Shown piece by piece: positions 9,349-17,476 of a stretch of 64,000 nucleotides of DNA. Every line of letters begins with the position of its first letter. Within the stretch, counting starts at the first letter, position 1. Under the pieces are notes generated by a model. It saw nothing but the letters and a program-made list of their open reading frames with translations. It did no database searches and was not told the origin of the DNA. The translations under genes were made by a program, and so were the position numbers. Source of the stretch: Gemmatimonadota bacterium (GTDB taxonomy: Bacteria > Gemmatimonadota > Gemmatimonadetes > Gemmatimonadales > GWC2-71-9); contig SHZU01000007.1 of assembly GCA_009692115.1 (NCBI GenBank), forward strand, positions 62,001 through 126,000. Direction: 5' to 3'.

Positions 9349-9377
9349 AAAAAAAGGGGCCGGAGACGTCCGGCCCC
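9349..9377 (-). terminator. Rho-independent terminator of the SWIB gene
   Basis: Read on the minus strand this is a perfect nine-base-pair stem (GGGGCCGGA with TCCGGCCCC) and four-base loop followed by seven T. It lies 28 bases past the SWIB stop codon. On the plus strand the run of A precedes the hairpin, so it should not terminate paaK efficiently. Confidence 0.85.
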
Positions 9378-9404
9378 CCCTGGTGATCCCCGCAGAAATC
9401 GCGG

Positions 9405-9749
9405 TTAGCTCAGGTGCTTGCTCACCAATTTGGTCATCTCGAACATGTTGACCGTCGCCTTGCCACCGAACACGGGCTTGAGCGCGGCATCGGCATTGAT
9501 GTTCCGCCGGTTCTTCCTGTCCTGCAGATCGTTCTTCTTGATGTAGGCCCAGAGCTTCTTGGTGACTTCGGTCCGGGGCAACGGCTTCGAACCAAGCACC
9601 ACGGCGAGCTTCTCGCTCAGGTTCATCGGCTTCATGAATGCAGCAGACGGCTTCCGTTTGGCGGCCGGCTTCTTCGCTGCCTTCCTCGGTGCTGCTTTCT
9701 TGGTCACCTTCTTGGTCGCCTTCTTGGCGGGTTTCTTCTTGGCTGCCAT
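9405..9749 (-). CDS. SWIB/MDM2-domain protein with histone H1-like lysine-rich tail
   Basis: 114 residues. The first 35 or so are an Ala/Lys/Pro-rich, H1-like tail made of AKKAT/KKA units, expected to be disordered and to bind DNA without sequence specificity. The rest (about 40-114) is a SWIB domain: LSEKLAVVLG, LPRTEVTKKLWAYIKKNDLQD, INADAALKPVFG and MFEMTKLVSKHL. In bacteria such proteins occur in Chlamydiae, where some link a SWIB domain to topoisomerase, and in several soil phyla; a nucleoid role is inferred. The start has a strong AGGAGA site. The 5' third of the gene and its upstream region are duplicated in tandem (9652-10147), and the gene ends at its own terminator, so it is probably monocistronic. 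Confidence 0.9.
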   Translation of the reverse strand: MAAKKKPAKKATKKVTKKAAPRKAAKKPAAKRKPSAAFMKPMNLSEKLAVVLGSKPLPRTEVTKKLWAYIKKNDLQDRKNRRNINADAALKPVFGGKATVNMFEMTKLVSKHLS

Positions 9750-9893
9750 GCGTTCTCCTGGGAAAAGGACACGAGCAAATTACTACGGGATTCAACTTCC
9801 GAGAGAAAATCTAAGAAGCCTCTCTAGGAACACAATAGGGAAAATGGCTTTTTCCCTCTAAATTCCCCTCGGAAACCCCTCGGAGCCCTCTAT
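9652..9893. repeat. Tandem duplication, copy 1 (SWIB 5' end plus promoter region)
   Basis: 242 bases that include the first about 98 bases of the SWIB coding region and all of its upstream sequence. Copy 2 (9894-10147) follows immediately and is nearly identical. The few differences include one extra 12-base unit (one KKAT codon block) in copy 2, a C/T change near 9826 versus 10079, and a change in the CCCC[T/C]GGAAAC stretch. Confidence 0.93.
9837..9857. promoter_or_regulatory. Inverted repeat upstream of SWIB (also at 10091-10111)
   Basis: AGGGAAAA and TTTTCCCT flank a five-base spacer in both copies of the duplicated upstream region. On the minus strand, a TTGTGT/TAGATT pair with a 16-base spacer lies between this repeat and the start codon and is the best sigma-70-like candidate. 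The repeat could be an operator or a transcript hairpin; which is unknown. Confidence 0.35.
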
Positions 9894-10003
9894 TTCCGTT
9901 TGGCGGCCGGCTTCTTCGCCGCCTTCCTCGGTGCTGCCTTCTTGGTCGCCTTCTTGGTCACCTTCTTGGTCGCCTTCTTGGCGGGTTTCTTCTTGGCTGC
10001 CAT
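9890..10003 (-). CDS. 37-residue stand-alone H1-like basic peptide (product of the duplication)
   Basis: Copy 2 of the duplication keeps the ribosome-binding site (AGGAGA) and ATG of the SWIB gene and then reads the whole Ala/Lys/Pro tail. Because the duplicated segment ends at codon AAACGGAAA, the frame runs into a TAG made at the repeat junction (9890-9892). The predicted peptide has 37 residues, 18 of them Lys or Arg, no acidic residue and no SWIB domain. It is too short for usual gene calling. Its promoter region is as intact as that of the full gene, so expression is plausible but not shown; it could equally be an untranslated by-product. Confidence 0.5.
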   Translation of the reverse strand: MAAKKKPAKKATKKVTKKATKKAAPRKAAKKPAAKRK

Positions 10004-10147
10004 GCGTTCTCCTGGGAAAAGGACACGAGCAAATTACTACGGGATTCAACTTCCGAGAGAAAATCTAAGAAGCCTCTCCAGGAACACAATAGGGAAAATG
10101 GCTTTTTCCCTCTAAATTCCCCTTGGAAACCCCTCGGAGCCCTCTAT
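9894..10147. repeat. Tandem duplication, copy 2
   Basis: 254-base partner of 9652-9893. Its right edge coincides with the start codon of the acyl-CoA synthetase (ATG at 10146). Copy 1 probably arose from this boundary copy, since only copy 2 continues naturally into the synthetase, while only copy 1 continues into the full SWIB gene. Confidence 0.93.
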
Positions 10148-11804
10148 GTCGGCACTTTCCTACGTCTCAGGCCCCTCGACGGCCCCCCTAATCGGCCGGA
10201 CCATCGGGGCGGAATTGGACCGGGTTGCCCGGGAAACCCCCGCGGCGCTGGCCGTCGTGAGCTGCCACCAAGGGGTCCGGCTCTCCTATGGCGAGCTCCA
10301 CGAAACGGTCGAACGGGCCGCTCGGGCCTTCCTTTCCCTCGGGGTGGAGAAGGGCGACCGGGTCGGGATTTGGGCCGGGAACTGTGTCGAGTGGCTGATC
10401 GTCCAGTACGCCACCGCTAAGATCGGGGCGGTGCTGGTCAACGTAAACCCGGCCTACCGCCGCCACGAACTCGAGTATGCCCTGGGTCAATCGGCCGTCA
10501 CCGTCTTGGTGGCCGCCCGGAACTTCCGGCAGACCGACTATCTCGAACTGCTCCGGGCCGTGACCCCCGAGCTCCCCTCGCTCCGGGCCACCGTCCTCCT
10601 CGGCGAGGGTTCCGCGGGCATGCTGGGGTGGGAGGAGTTTCTCGAAGGCGGCGGGCCTGCCCTCGCGGCCAAGCTCCGGGACCGAGAGTCGGAACTCGAT
10701 TTCGACGACCCGATCAACATCCAGTACACCTCGGGCACCACCGGTTTCCCGAAGGGCGCCACCCTTTCCCATCACAACATTCTCAACAACGGGTTCTTCG
10801 TCGGCGAAGGCTGCGGCTACACGGCCGCCGACCGGATCTGTGTCCCCGTGCCCCTCTACCACTGCTTCGGCATGGTCATGGGCAATCTCGGCGCGCTGAC
10901 CCATGGGGCGGCGGTGGTTTATCCCGACGTCGCGTTCGACGCCAAGGCCACCCTCGAGGCCATCCAGGCCGAGCGGTGCACCTCGCTCTACGGCGTACCA
11001 ACGATGTTCATCGCCGAGCTGCAGCATCCGGATTTTGCCGGCTATGACCTCTCGAGCCTCCGGACCGGGATCATGGCCGGCTCACCCTGTCCGGTCGAGG
11101 TGATGAAGGAAACCATCGCCCGGATGTACCTCCGGGACGTCACCATTTGCTATGGCATGACCGAGACCTCCCCGGTCTCGTTCCAAAGTGGCAAGGCCGA
11201 CGACCTCGAACACCGGACCGCCACCGTCGGCGCCGTTCATCCCCACGTCGAGTGCAAGATCATCGACCCCGACACCGGGCGAGCGGTCCCCCGCGGCATT
11301 CCCGGAGAACTCCTGAGCCGGGGCTACCTCGTGATGCTCGGCTACTGGGGCGACGAGCTCGCCACCTCGGCCGCGATCGACCGGGCTGGCTGGATGCACA
11401 CCGGTGATCTGGCCGTGATGCGGGACGACGGCTACGTCAACATCATCGGGCGGATCAAGGACATGGTCATCCGGGGCGGGGAGAACATCTTTCCCCGAGA
11501 AATCGAAGAATTCCTCTATCGGCACCCGAAAATTCAAGACGTTCAGATCGTCGGGGTGCCCGATCAGAGGTACGGCGAAGAACTCTGCGCCTGGGTCAAA
11601 CTGAAGGACGGCCACACCGCCACCGAGGAGGAGATCAGAGCGTTTTGCAAAGGCCAGATCGCCACCTTCAAGATTCCCCGGTATATCCGATTTTCCGAGG
11701 GGTTTCCGATGACCGTCACCGGCAAGATCCGAAAGATCGAAATGCGCGAAGTGTCGGTTCGGGAGTTGGGACTCGAACTGGCGGCCTCGGTCAAGACGGC
11801 CTGA
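10146..11804 (+). CDS. AMP-forming fatty-acyl-CoA synthetase
   Basis: 552-residue member of the ANL superfamily, activating a medium- or long-chain acid with ATP and CoA in the cytosol. The P-loop-like motif [18 protein letters not shown] (about 192-209), the [11 protein letters not shown] block, the [12 protein letters not shown] motif and the hinge [22 protein letters not shown] are present, with the C-terminal catalytic lysine in [11 protein letters not shown]. Length and motif set match FadD-like synthetases of the FadD3/AcsM2-type group. The start codon sits at the edge of the tandem duplication, so its leader is the duplicated SWIB upstream region read in the other direction. Only a weak ribosome-binding site (CGGAG) is visible. 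Confidence 0.9.
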   Translation: MSALSYVSGPSTAPLIGRTIGAELDRVARETPAALAVVSCHQGVRLSYGELHETVERAARAFLSLGVEKGDRVGIWAGNCVEWLIVQYATAKIGAVLVNVNPAYRRHELEYALGQSAVTVLVAARNFRQTDYLELLRAVTPELPSLRATVLLGEGSAGMLGWEEFLEGGGPALAAKLRDRESELDFDDPINIQYTSGTTGFPKGATLSHHNILNNGFFVGEGCGYTAADRICVPVPLYHCFGMVMGNLGALTHGAAVVYPDVAFDAKATLEAIQAERCTSLYGVPTMFIAELQHPDFAGYDLSSLRTGIMAGSPCPVEVMKETIARMYLRDVTICYGMTETSPVSFQSGKADDLEHRTATVGAVHPHVECKIIDPDTGRAVPRGIPGELLSRGYLVMLGYWGDELATSAAIDRAGWMHTGDLAVMRDDGYVNIIGRIKDMVIRGGENIFPREIEEFLYRHPKIQDVQIVGVPDQRYGEELCAWVKLKDGHTATEEEIRAFCKGQIATFKIPRYIRFSEGFPMTVTGKIRKIEMREVSVRELGLELAASVKTA

Positions 11805-11851
11805 GGCCCGCCGAATCGCGGAACCCTGATTTTGTTGGTATTCTCCACCTC

Positions 11852-13273
11852 ATGAGAATGCCCTCGTTCCAGGAGGCGATGCTCGTCGTCGCCCTGACCA
11901 CTCCAGTCGCGGCCCAACCCCGACCCACGCTGTCGCCCCTGACCCGGCAGTTCGTGGTCGAAGACGCGCCCGTCATAGCCCTTCGGCACGTCCGGGTAAT
12001 CGACGGCACCGGCGCACCGGTTCGCGACAACCAAACTGTGGTCTTCACCGACGGCCGGATCACCGCGGTCGGTGACGACGCATTGGTCACCGTGCCCCCT
12101 GGCGCCAAGGTCCATGATCTCACGGGGACCACGCTGATCCCCGGGCTCTACGACCTCCACGCCCACCAATACTTCTTTTCGAGCGCCGGCCTGACCCAGA
12201 TGGCAGTCTCGGCTCCCCGGCTCTATCTCGGCGGCGGCATCACCACCGTCCGCACCGCCGGCGCCCAGATGCCGTACGACGAGATCAACACCAAGCGCGA
12301 CATCGACCGGGGCCTGGCCCCCGGACCCCGGATGCACTTGAGCGGCCCGTACCTCGACGGTCCCGATCCCGGGCCCGGCCGCGAGCGCCGGCTCGAAAGC
12401 CCCGAAGAAGCCCGCCGGGTGGTGGCCTACCTCGCCAGCGAAGGCGTCACTTGGCTCAAGTTCCAGGGCGGGGTCGGCCGCGCCGTGTTAGGCGCCGCCA
12501 TCGAGGAAGCCCATAAGCACGGGATGGGAGTCACCGGCCATCTCTGCTCGGTCAGCTTCCGCGAAGCCGCCGCCCTCGGCATCGACAACCTCGAACACGG
12601 GTTCATCACCAACAGCGACTGGGTCCCGGACCGCGAGCCCGACCGGTGCTCGCCCAAGAACATGCGGATCCAAGCCGACGTCGACGTCGACTCGCCCGCG
12701 GTCGATTCAACGATCCGCGAGCTGCTCGCCCGAAACGTGGCGCTGACCTCGACGCTATCGGTCTATGAGTTGTTCGTGCCCGGCCGCGCCAAGGTTCCCC
12801 CGGAAGCGCTTGAGATGATCGCCCCGGCCGCCCGGGCCGTCGTTCTCTCCGAACTCAAAGCCACCAACGAGGGCAACGGTTTCGTCTCGCCCCGGCTGTT
12901 CCAGAAGATGATGCAGTTCGAACGGAAGTGGGTCCAAGCCGGCGGCCTCCTCGCCGCCGGGGTCGATCCCTGGGGCAACGGAAGCCTGCCCGGCTCCGGC
13001 GATCACCGGAACTACGAACTCCTGATCGAAGCCGGATTCACCCCGGTCGAAGCCATCAAGATCATCTCGGCCAACGGTGCCCAAGTCCTCCGCGAACTCA
13101 ACCAGCGCGGCACCCTCACCATCGGCAAACAAGCCGATTTGGTGGTGCTCGACGGCAACCTCGCCGCCACCCCCGCCGTTATCCGCAACGTCCGGTTAGT
13201 CTTCAAAGACGGCATCGGCTATGACGCCCAGAAGCTCCGCCTCTCAGTCAAAGGCATGGTCGGCATCCAATGA
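11852..13273 (+). CDS. Exported amidohydrolase (imidazolonepropionase-like)
   Basis: About 473 residues. Metal-dependent hydrolase with a TIM-barrel; the first metal site HxH is in LHAHQ, a carboxylated-Lys candidate lies in TWLKFQGGVG, histidines occur in GVTGHLCS and NLEHGF, and the metal Asp in AAGVDPWG. The C-terminal beta-sandwich motif RGTLTIGKQADLVVLDGN is typical. A signal peptide (LVVALTTPVAAQ) follows either the ATG at 11852 or the internal ATG at 11879; the latter has AGGAGG only two bases upstream, so I used the former. The stop overlaps the next start (ATGA). This subgroup acts on N-acyl or prolyl peptides in characterised cases; substrate here unknown. Confidence 0.85.
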   Translation: MRMPSFQEAMLVVALTTPVAAQPRPTLSPLTRQFVVEDAPVIALRHVRVIDGTGAPVRDNQTVVFTDGRITAVGDDALVTVPPGAKVHDLTGTTLIPGLYDLHAHQYFFSSAGLTQMAVSAPRLYLGGGITTVRTAGAQMPYDEINTKRDIDRGLAPGPRMHLSGPYLDGPDPGPGRERRLESPEEARRVVAYLASEGVTWLKFQGGVGRAVLGAAIEEAHKHGMGVTGHLCSVSFREAAALGIDNLEHGFITNSDWVPDREPDRCSPKNMRIQADVDVDSPAVDSTIRELLARNVALTSTLSVYELFVPGRAKVPPEALEMIAPAARAVVLSELKATNEGNGFVSPRLFQKMMQFERKWVQAGGLLAAGVDPWGNGSLPGSGDHRNYELLIEAGFTPVEAIKIISANGAQVLRELNQRGTLTIGKQADLVVLDGNLAATPAVIRNVRLVFKDGIGYDAQKLRLSVKGMVGIQ

Positions 13274-15258
13274 TCGCCCTCGCGCTGTTCCTGCAAACTC
13301 AACTCCCCGCCGAGTGCCGAGCGCCGAGCGCCGAGCGCCGAGCCTCCGAGTGCCGAGTCGCCGAGATCAGAGCGCTGGGCCGGTCTGAACGGGCGGCCGC
13401 CGTGCCCCGAGTCGCCTTTGACCTGAAAGACCCGAACCCCGCCATTCGAGCCGAAGCGATCTGGGCGTTGGCCCAGCTTGCCAAAGACTCGACCGCCGCC
13501 GATACCGTGGCCGGGTTGCTCTTGGCCCTCGGGCCCCGGCCGCTCGAACTCGCGGCGGCGGCGCGGGCACTTGGCCGGGTCCGCCAGACCAATCCGGCTC
13601 GGGCGGCCAAGACCGCGGCGTTGTTCGACGGCTGGCTGGCGGAGGCCGCCGGCCCCGCCACGGTGGTCGAGATCGTTCGCGGGGCCGAGTCATTTGTCCG
13701 GATCAACGGCCGGGTGGCGTTCTTGAGCAGCGGGGCGCTCGATCGCTTGGAGCAACTGACCCTCTACCCCGGCGGGAGCGATCCGGCGGCGGCAGCCCGA
13801 GTGCGGCGCGCCGCGGTCGCCACGCTCGCGCGGGCCGGCCGCCGGCCTCAGCCTTTGCTCGCCAAGGCACTGACCGATGCCGATCCCGAGGTCCGCCGGC
13901 TCGCGATCGGGTGGGCATCGGCAGCTCCCGACCTCGCCGAGCGGCGGGATGCCGTGACGCGGGGGATGACCGACCCCGAGCCCAGGGTCCGGCTCGAGGC
14001 GCTCCGCGCCTTCAGTCGTCATTTCCAATCGGGCGATTGCGGTCCGGTGCTCCGCGCCACCAAGGATCGTTCCGGCGCTGTTGCCCTTGAGGCGCTCGAT
14101 CTCCTCGCCAACCCCTGTCCGGATTCACTCGCCGCGGCCGACGCGTTGGGGCGGATCGTCGACTCGCTGGCGGCCTCTCCCCGCGGACGGATCGAAAGCC
14201 TGGCGAGCTGGCACCGGGGGGCCCATGCCGTGCTGGCCTTGGTCAAAGCGGCGCCGGCCCGGGCCGCCACCCTGCTGGGCCGCCTGGCCGCCGATCCAAC
14301 CTGGCAGGTTCGTGCCTATGCCGCCCGCGCGGCGGCCATTGTTGGTGATGGCGACCGGCTCTTGGCTCTCGCCGCCGATCCAGAGGACAACGTGCGCCAC
14401 GCCGCGATAACCGGGCTCCTCAAGGTCCGCGGTCACGCCAATGATTCGGTGCTCCGCGCCCAGCTGGCCCGGACCGACTACCAACTCGTGATGACCGCCG
14501 CCCAGCTGCTCGAAGGCGCCCCCGATCGCGCCCGGGCGGCTGGATCGCTGGTGGCGGCCCTCCGCCGACTCACGGCCGAACGCCGGGAGAACGCCCGCGA
14601 TCCCCGAGTCGCGATCCTGGACCGGTTAGGTGAGCTCGGTGACCCGGGCTTGGCGGCGAACCTCGAGCCCTATCTCCGGGATTTCGATCCCGAGGTGGCC
14701 AACCGGGCCGCTCGGTTGGTGACCAAGTGGACCGGGGTGACCAAGGTGGCCAATCTGGTCCCGCTACCCAAACAGGCCCCGGATTCGGTCCCCGCCAATG
14801 GAACCAAGCTCGTGGTGGTCATGAGCCCAGGGTCGGGCGGCGGCAGTTTCGAGATCACCCTGCGACCGGATCTGGCTCCCGTCACCACCGCCCGGGTCGT
14901 CGCCTTGGCCCGCCAGGGGTATTACGACTTGCTGACCTGGCACCGAGTGGAACCGAACTTCGTGATTCAAGGCGGCAGCCCCAATGCCAACGAGTACTAT
15001 GGCGATGCCCGGTTCCTGGCCGACGAAGTCGGACCGCTCTCCCACGAACGGGGTACCCTCGGGATTTCGACTCGGGGCCGGAACACCGGCGACGCCCAGC
15101 TCTTCGTGAATCTGGTCGACAACCTCCGGCTCGATTTCGATTACACCGTCTGGGGTCAGATCACCCGCGGCATGGACGTCGTCGATGAGATCCTCGAGGG
15201 CGACGTCATCGAACGGATCGAGGTTGTTGACGTCCAGGCCGACCGACGGCTACGTTGA
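13270..15258 (+). CDS. HEAT-repeat protein with C-terminal cyclophilin domain
   Basis: 662 residues. A short hydrophobic N-terminus (IALALFLQTQ) is followed by a stretch encoded by a heptamer array, then about 480 residues of HEAT-like alpha-alpha repeats (for example PNPAIRAEAIWALAQL, DPEVRRLAIGWA, DNVRHAAITGLLKVRG). Residues about 510-655 form a cyclophilin-type peptidyl-prolyl isomerase domain: FEITLRPDLAPVTTARVVALA, YYDLLTWHRVEPNFVIQGG, GTLGISTRGRNTGDAQLFVN. The fusion suggests a chaperone whose repeats hold client proteins at the isomerase, probably exported. Start ATG overlaps the upstream stop. The array at 13309-13366 lies in the 5' end of the gene; see findings. Confidence 0.88.
   Translation: MIALALFLQTQLPAECRAPSAERRASECRVAEIRALGRSERAAAVPRVAFDLKDPNPAIRAEAIWALAQLAKDSTAADTVAGLLLALGPRPLELAAAARALGRVRQTNPARAAKTAALFDGWLAEAAGPATVVEIVRGAESFVRINGRVAFLSSGALDRLEQLTLYPGGSDPAAAARVRRAAVATLARAGRRPQPLLAKALTDADPEVRRLAIGWASAAPDLAERRDAVTRGMTDPEPRVRLEALRAFSRHFQSGDCGPVLRATKDRSGAVALEALDLLANPCPDSLAAADALGRIVDSLAASPRGRIESLASWHRGAHAVLALVKAAPARAATLLGRLAADPTWQVRAYAARAAAIVGDGDRLLALAADPEDNVRHAAITGLLKVRGHANDSVLRAQLARTDYQLVMTAAQLLEGAPDRARAAGSLVAALRRLTAERRENARDPRVAILDRLGELGDPGLAANLEPYLRDFDPEVANRAARLVTKWTGVTKVANLVPLPKQAPDSVPANGTKLVVVMSPGSGGGSFEITLRPDLAPVTTARVVALARQGYYDLLTWHRVEPNFVIQGGSPNANEYYGDARFLADEVGPLSHERGTLGISTRGRNTGDAQLFVNLVDNLRLDFDYTVWGQITRGMDVVDEILEGDVIERIEVVDVQADRRLR
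13309..13366. repeat. GCCGAGY heptamer array inside the HEAT-cyclophilin gene
   Basis: Five consecutive perfect units (GCCGAGT then four GCCGAGC) followed by three degenerate units separated by one extra base. It begins 39 bases after the start codon and encodes residues about 14-32 ([11 protein letters not shown]-type pattern), just after the putative signal sequence. Confidence 0.9.
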
Positions 15259-15299
15259 AGATGGCATCAGGCGGAAAACTCGGCTCCAGGGGAGGCTTC

Positions 15300-15830
15300 A
15301 TGATCGAGAAGATCGGGCTGGCGTTGGTCATCGCGGGATCCGGACTGACGGTCGGCAGCACGGCCGCCGCCGCCCAAAAGAAGGACCGGTATCTCATCAC
15401 TGTCGAGGAAATCAAGGAGCGGGAGGATATCTCGACCGTGCATGACGCGGTTCGGCTCCTGCGGCCCCAGTGGCTCAAGACCGCCCGCTCCAAGGGAGGC
15501 CTCGGGTCGGCTTCGTTCGGATCGGCGGCCTCCCGGCCGTCCAGCCGCAACACCGGGAGCGAGGACAACCCGACGGGATCCATCGACGCCGCGTCCCAAA
15601 CCGCCAATGCCGATCGGGACCGGATGATGGCTGACGAAGCCAACAAAAAGTCGGGCCCGGTGGCCTACGTCGATGACGTCAAGCAGGAAAGCGTCGAGAA
15701 CCTCAAAAACATTCGAGTCGCCGAGGTCGCGGAAATCCGTTATATGAACGGGACCGACGCGTCGGGGCGGTACGGGGCGGGGCACGAGTCCGGTGCGATC
15801 TTGCTCAAGACCAACCGGCTGCGACAATAG
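15300..15830 (+). CDS. Small exported protein with TonB-plug-like C-terminus
   Basis: About 176 residues; start ATG 15300 has an AGGGGAGG site. A signal peptide (IGLALVIAGSGLTVGSTAAAAQ) is followed by a first conserved part (YLITVEEIKEREDISTVHDAVRLLRPQWL), a hydrophilic Ser/Gly/Asp-rich linker of low complexity, and an ending (VAEVAEIRYMNGTDASGRYG..GAILLKT) that resembles the plug domain of TonB-dependent receptors. No barrel follows: the gene ends with a strong terminator. I know similar short plug-like proteins mainly from Gemmatimonadota-type genomes; function unknown. It may be a periplasmic partner of an outer-membrane transporter. Confidence 0.7.
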   Translation: MIEKIGLALVIAGSGLTVGSTAAAAQKKDRYLITVEEIKEREDISTVHDAVRLLRPQWLKTARSKGGLGSASFGSAASRPSSRNTGSEDNPTGSIDAASQTANADRDRMMADEANKKSGPVAYVDDVKQESVENLKNIRVAEVAEIRYMNGTDASGRYGAGHESGAILLKTNRLRQ

Positions 15831-15850
15831 GGCGGGGTGAAACCAGCGAA

Positions 15851-15888
15851 GGGCCGGGGCGAGCGTCTGCTCGCCCCGGCCCTTTTTT
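15851..15888 (+). terminator. Strong Rho-independent terminator
   Basis: Perfect 14-base-pair G+C-rich stem (GGGCCGGGGCGAGC and its complement) with loop GTCT and six T. It ends the 11852-15830 gene cluster and abuts the stop codon of the convergent gene. Confidence 0.95.
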
Positions 15889-15889
15889 G

Positions 15890-16318
15890 CTATTTCTTGG
15901 CCAGCGTGTAGCTCCCCCCGCCAACGAAGCTCCCGCCCTGCATCGCTTCCAGGGTACCGGTAACCTGGGCCCCGTCGGGGCTAAGGGTGGCCTTAAACGT
16001 CACGTCGTACTCGCCGAAGACCTGCTTCCAGGTGACGGTGTCGCCATCGATTACCAGGTCCCGGGGCTCGCCGGGGGCCGGGGCCTCGCCTCCGCCTAAC
16101 GAGGCGGTGACCTTGAAGCCCGTACCGTCCTTGGCGAGGGTGACGGTCATGGTGCCCGAGGGCCCGTCGGTGGTGTAAGGCCCTTCCCAGGTGCCTAGAA
16201 GTTTCGGATTGGCGGCCGCGGTGGCGGCAGGCGCGGCGGCTTGGGCGGCGGCCGATGATGCCAGGGTAGCGGAGATGGCGCCAGTGAGGAGGATGGCGAC
16301 GAGGTCGAGGGAGCGCAT
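15890..16318 (-). CDS. Small secreted protein of unknown function
   Basis: About 142 residues. Signal peptide (DLVAILLTGAISATLASSAAAQ) after an AAAGGAA site; start ATG 16318 preferred over a TTG one codon upstream. After an Ala/Pro-rich spacer comes a predicted beta-rich domain with KLLGTWEGPYTT, GTMTVTLAKDGTGFKVTASLG, LVIDGDTVTWKQVFGEYDVTFKATLSPDGAQVTGTLEAMQGGSF. The pattern (a lipocalin-like or small barrel with repeated hairpins) recurs in exported proteins of this lineage, but I cannot assign a function. No operon partner: the next gene on this strand is coaA upstream, 70 bases away, so the two may share a transcript. Confidence 0.65.
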   Translation of the reverse strand: MRSLDLVAILLTGAISATLASSAAAQAAAPAATAAANPKLLGTWEGPYTTDGPSGTMTVTLAKDGTGFKVTASLGGGEAPAPGEPRDLVIDGDTVTWKQVFGEYDVTFKATLSPDGAQVTGTLEAMQGGSFVGGGSYTLAKK

Positions 16319-16388
16319 CAAATTCCTTTCAGTCAGGACGGGCGGTTGTGAACTGGTGTGTACGGGGCCTTGGGCTCCGAGGTTTCGT

Positions 16389-17324
16389 TTAGAGACGCCG
16401 GAGTCTCACTCTGGTCACACTGTGGTCGGCGCCCTTTTCCAAAATCAGATGGGCCCGCTCCTTGGTGGGCTCGATGTTCTCCTGCAAGTTCCGGCCATTG
16501 ATCTCGGTCCAGACCCGGCCGGCAAACGCCAGCGCCTCCGCGTCGCTCATCTCGGCGTACCGGCGGAAGAAGGATTTGGGGTCGCGAAACGCGGTGTCCC
16601 GAAGCCGCTGGAACCGGCTCAGGAACCATTGCCGGATGTGTGTCTCGTCGGCGTCGACATAGATCGAGAAATCGAAGAAGTCCGACACGAAGGGCCGGTC
16701 ACCGTCGCCCAAGCGGCCGTCGGCGCCTTGGAGCACGTTGAGGCCCTCGATGATCAAAATGTCGGGCTGGCGGACCACTTCCTCGGCCCCGGGCACGATG
16801 TCGTACACCAGATGCGAGTACACCGGAGCTGCAACCGTGGGGGCACCACCCTTCACGTCGGCCACGAACTGGACCAGGCGCCGAACGTCGTAGCTCTCCG
16901 GAAAGCCTTTGCGCTGCATCAACCCCCGCTCCTCCAACTGGGCGTTGGAGTACAGGAAGCCGTCGGTGGTGATGAGCTCGACCGTCGGGTGGTCAGGCCA
17001 TCGGGCTAGGAGCGCCTGCATGACCCGGGCGGTGGTGCTCTTCCCGACCGCCACGCTGCCGGCAATCCCGATGATATAGGGCTTCCGGCCGGCCGTCTTG
17101 CCGAGAAAAATATCGGCCACCCGGGCCAAGTCGCGGGTGGCGGCCACATGGAGGTTGAGAAGCCGCGAAAGGGGAAGGTAGACTTCCTCGACATCCCGCA
17201 TCGAGAGCTGGTCGTTCACGCCCCGAAGCTCAGCCAGGTCCGCCTCGGTCAAGGTGAGGGGGGTGTTGAACCGGAGCGGGGCCCACTCGTCTCGTTCGAA
17301 GTTGGTGTAGGTGGCGAATGGCAT
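16389..17324 (-). CDS. coaA: Type I pantothenate kinase
   Basis: 311 residues, the usual length of prokaryotic type I CoaA (EC 2.7.1.33). It phosphorylates pantothenate in the first committed step of coenzyme A synthesis. The Walker A motif GSVAVGKST lies at about 89-97; the family blocks [49 protein letters not shown] and the C-terminal ending [23 protein letters not shown] are all present and in order. Ribosome-binding site is weak. The enzyme is normally inhibited by CoA; nothing here argues otherwise. Intact core gene. Confidence 0.96.
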   Translation of the reverse strand: MPFATYTNFERDEWAPLRFNTPLTLTEADLAELRGVNDQLSMRDVEEVYLPLSRLLNLHVAATRDLARVADIFLGKTAGRKPYIIGIAGSVAVGKSTTARVMQALLARWPDHPTVELITTDGFLYSNAQLEERGLMQRKGFPESYDVRRLVQFVADVKGGAPTVAAPVYSHLVYDIVPGAEEVVRQPDILIIEGLNVLQGADGRLGDGDRPFVSDFFDFSIYVDADETHIRQWFLSRFQRLRDTAFRDPKSFFRRYAEMSDAEALAFAGRVWTEINGRNLQENIEPTKERAHLILEKGADHSVTRVRLRRL

Positions 17325-17443
17325 CGGACTGAGAACTAAGAGTTCAGCCGGGCCGGGTCAAGCGAACGGCCTCGGCCGCCGGGAAACGTGGCAACCACTG
17401 GTCGTCCCTGCTTCGCCCGAATTCCAGTCAGTTGTTCGTTCGG

Positions 17444-17470
17444 TTGGTCTATCGTAAGTTGTTGTAATAT
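17444..17470 (+). promoter_or_regulatory. Promoter-like sequence before the beta-lactamase-like remnant
   Basis: An A+T-rich island contains TTGGTC and TAATAT separated by 15 bases, then the remnant at once. It may have belonged to another gene before the deletion that created the remnant. Weak evidence. Confidence 0.25.
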
Positions 17471-17476
17471 GACACT

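Noticed and set aside
9652-10147. Insertion sequence or transposon ends
   Set aside because: The duplication is direct and tandem, contains no transposase, and its edges are within genes, so unequal recombination or replication slippage fits better.
13309-13366. CRISPR array
   Set aside because: The repeats are seven bases, tandem and without spacers.
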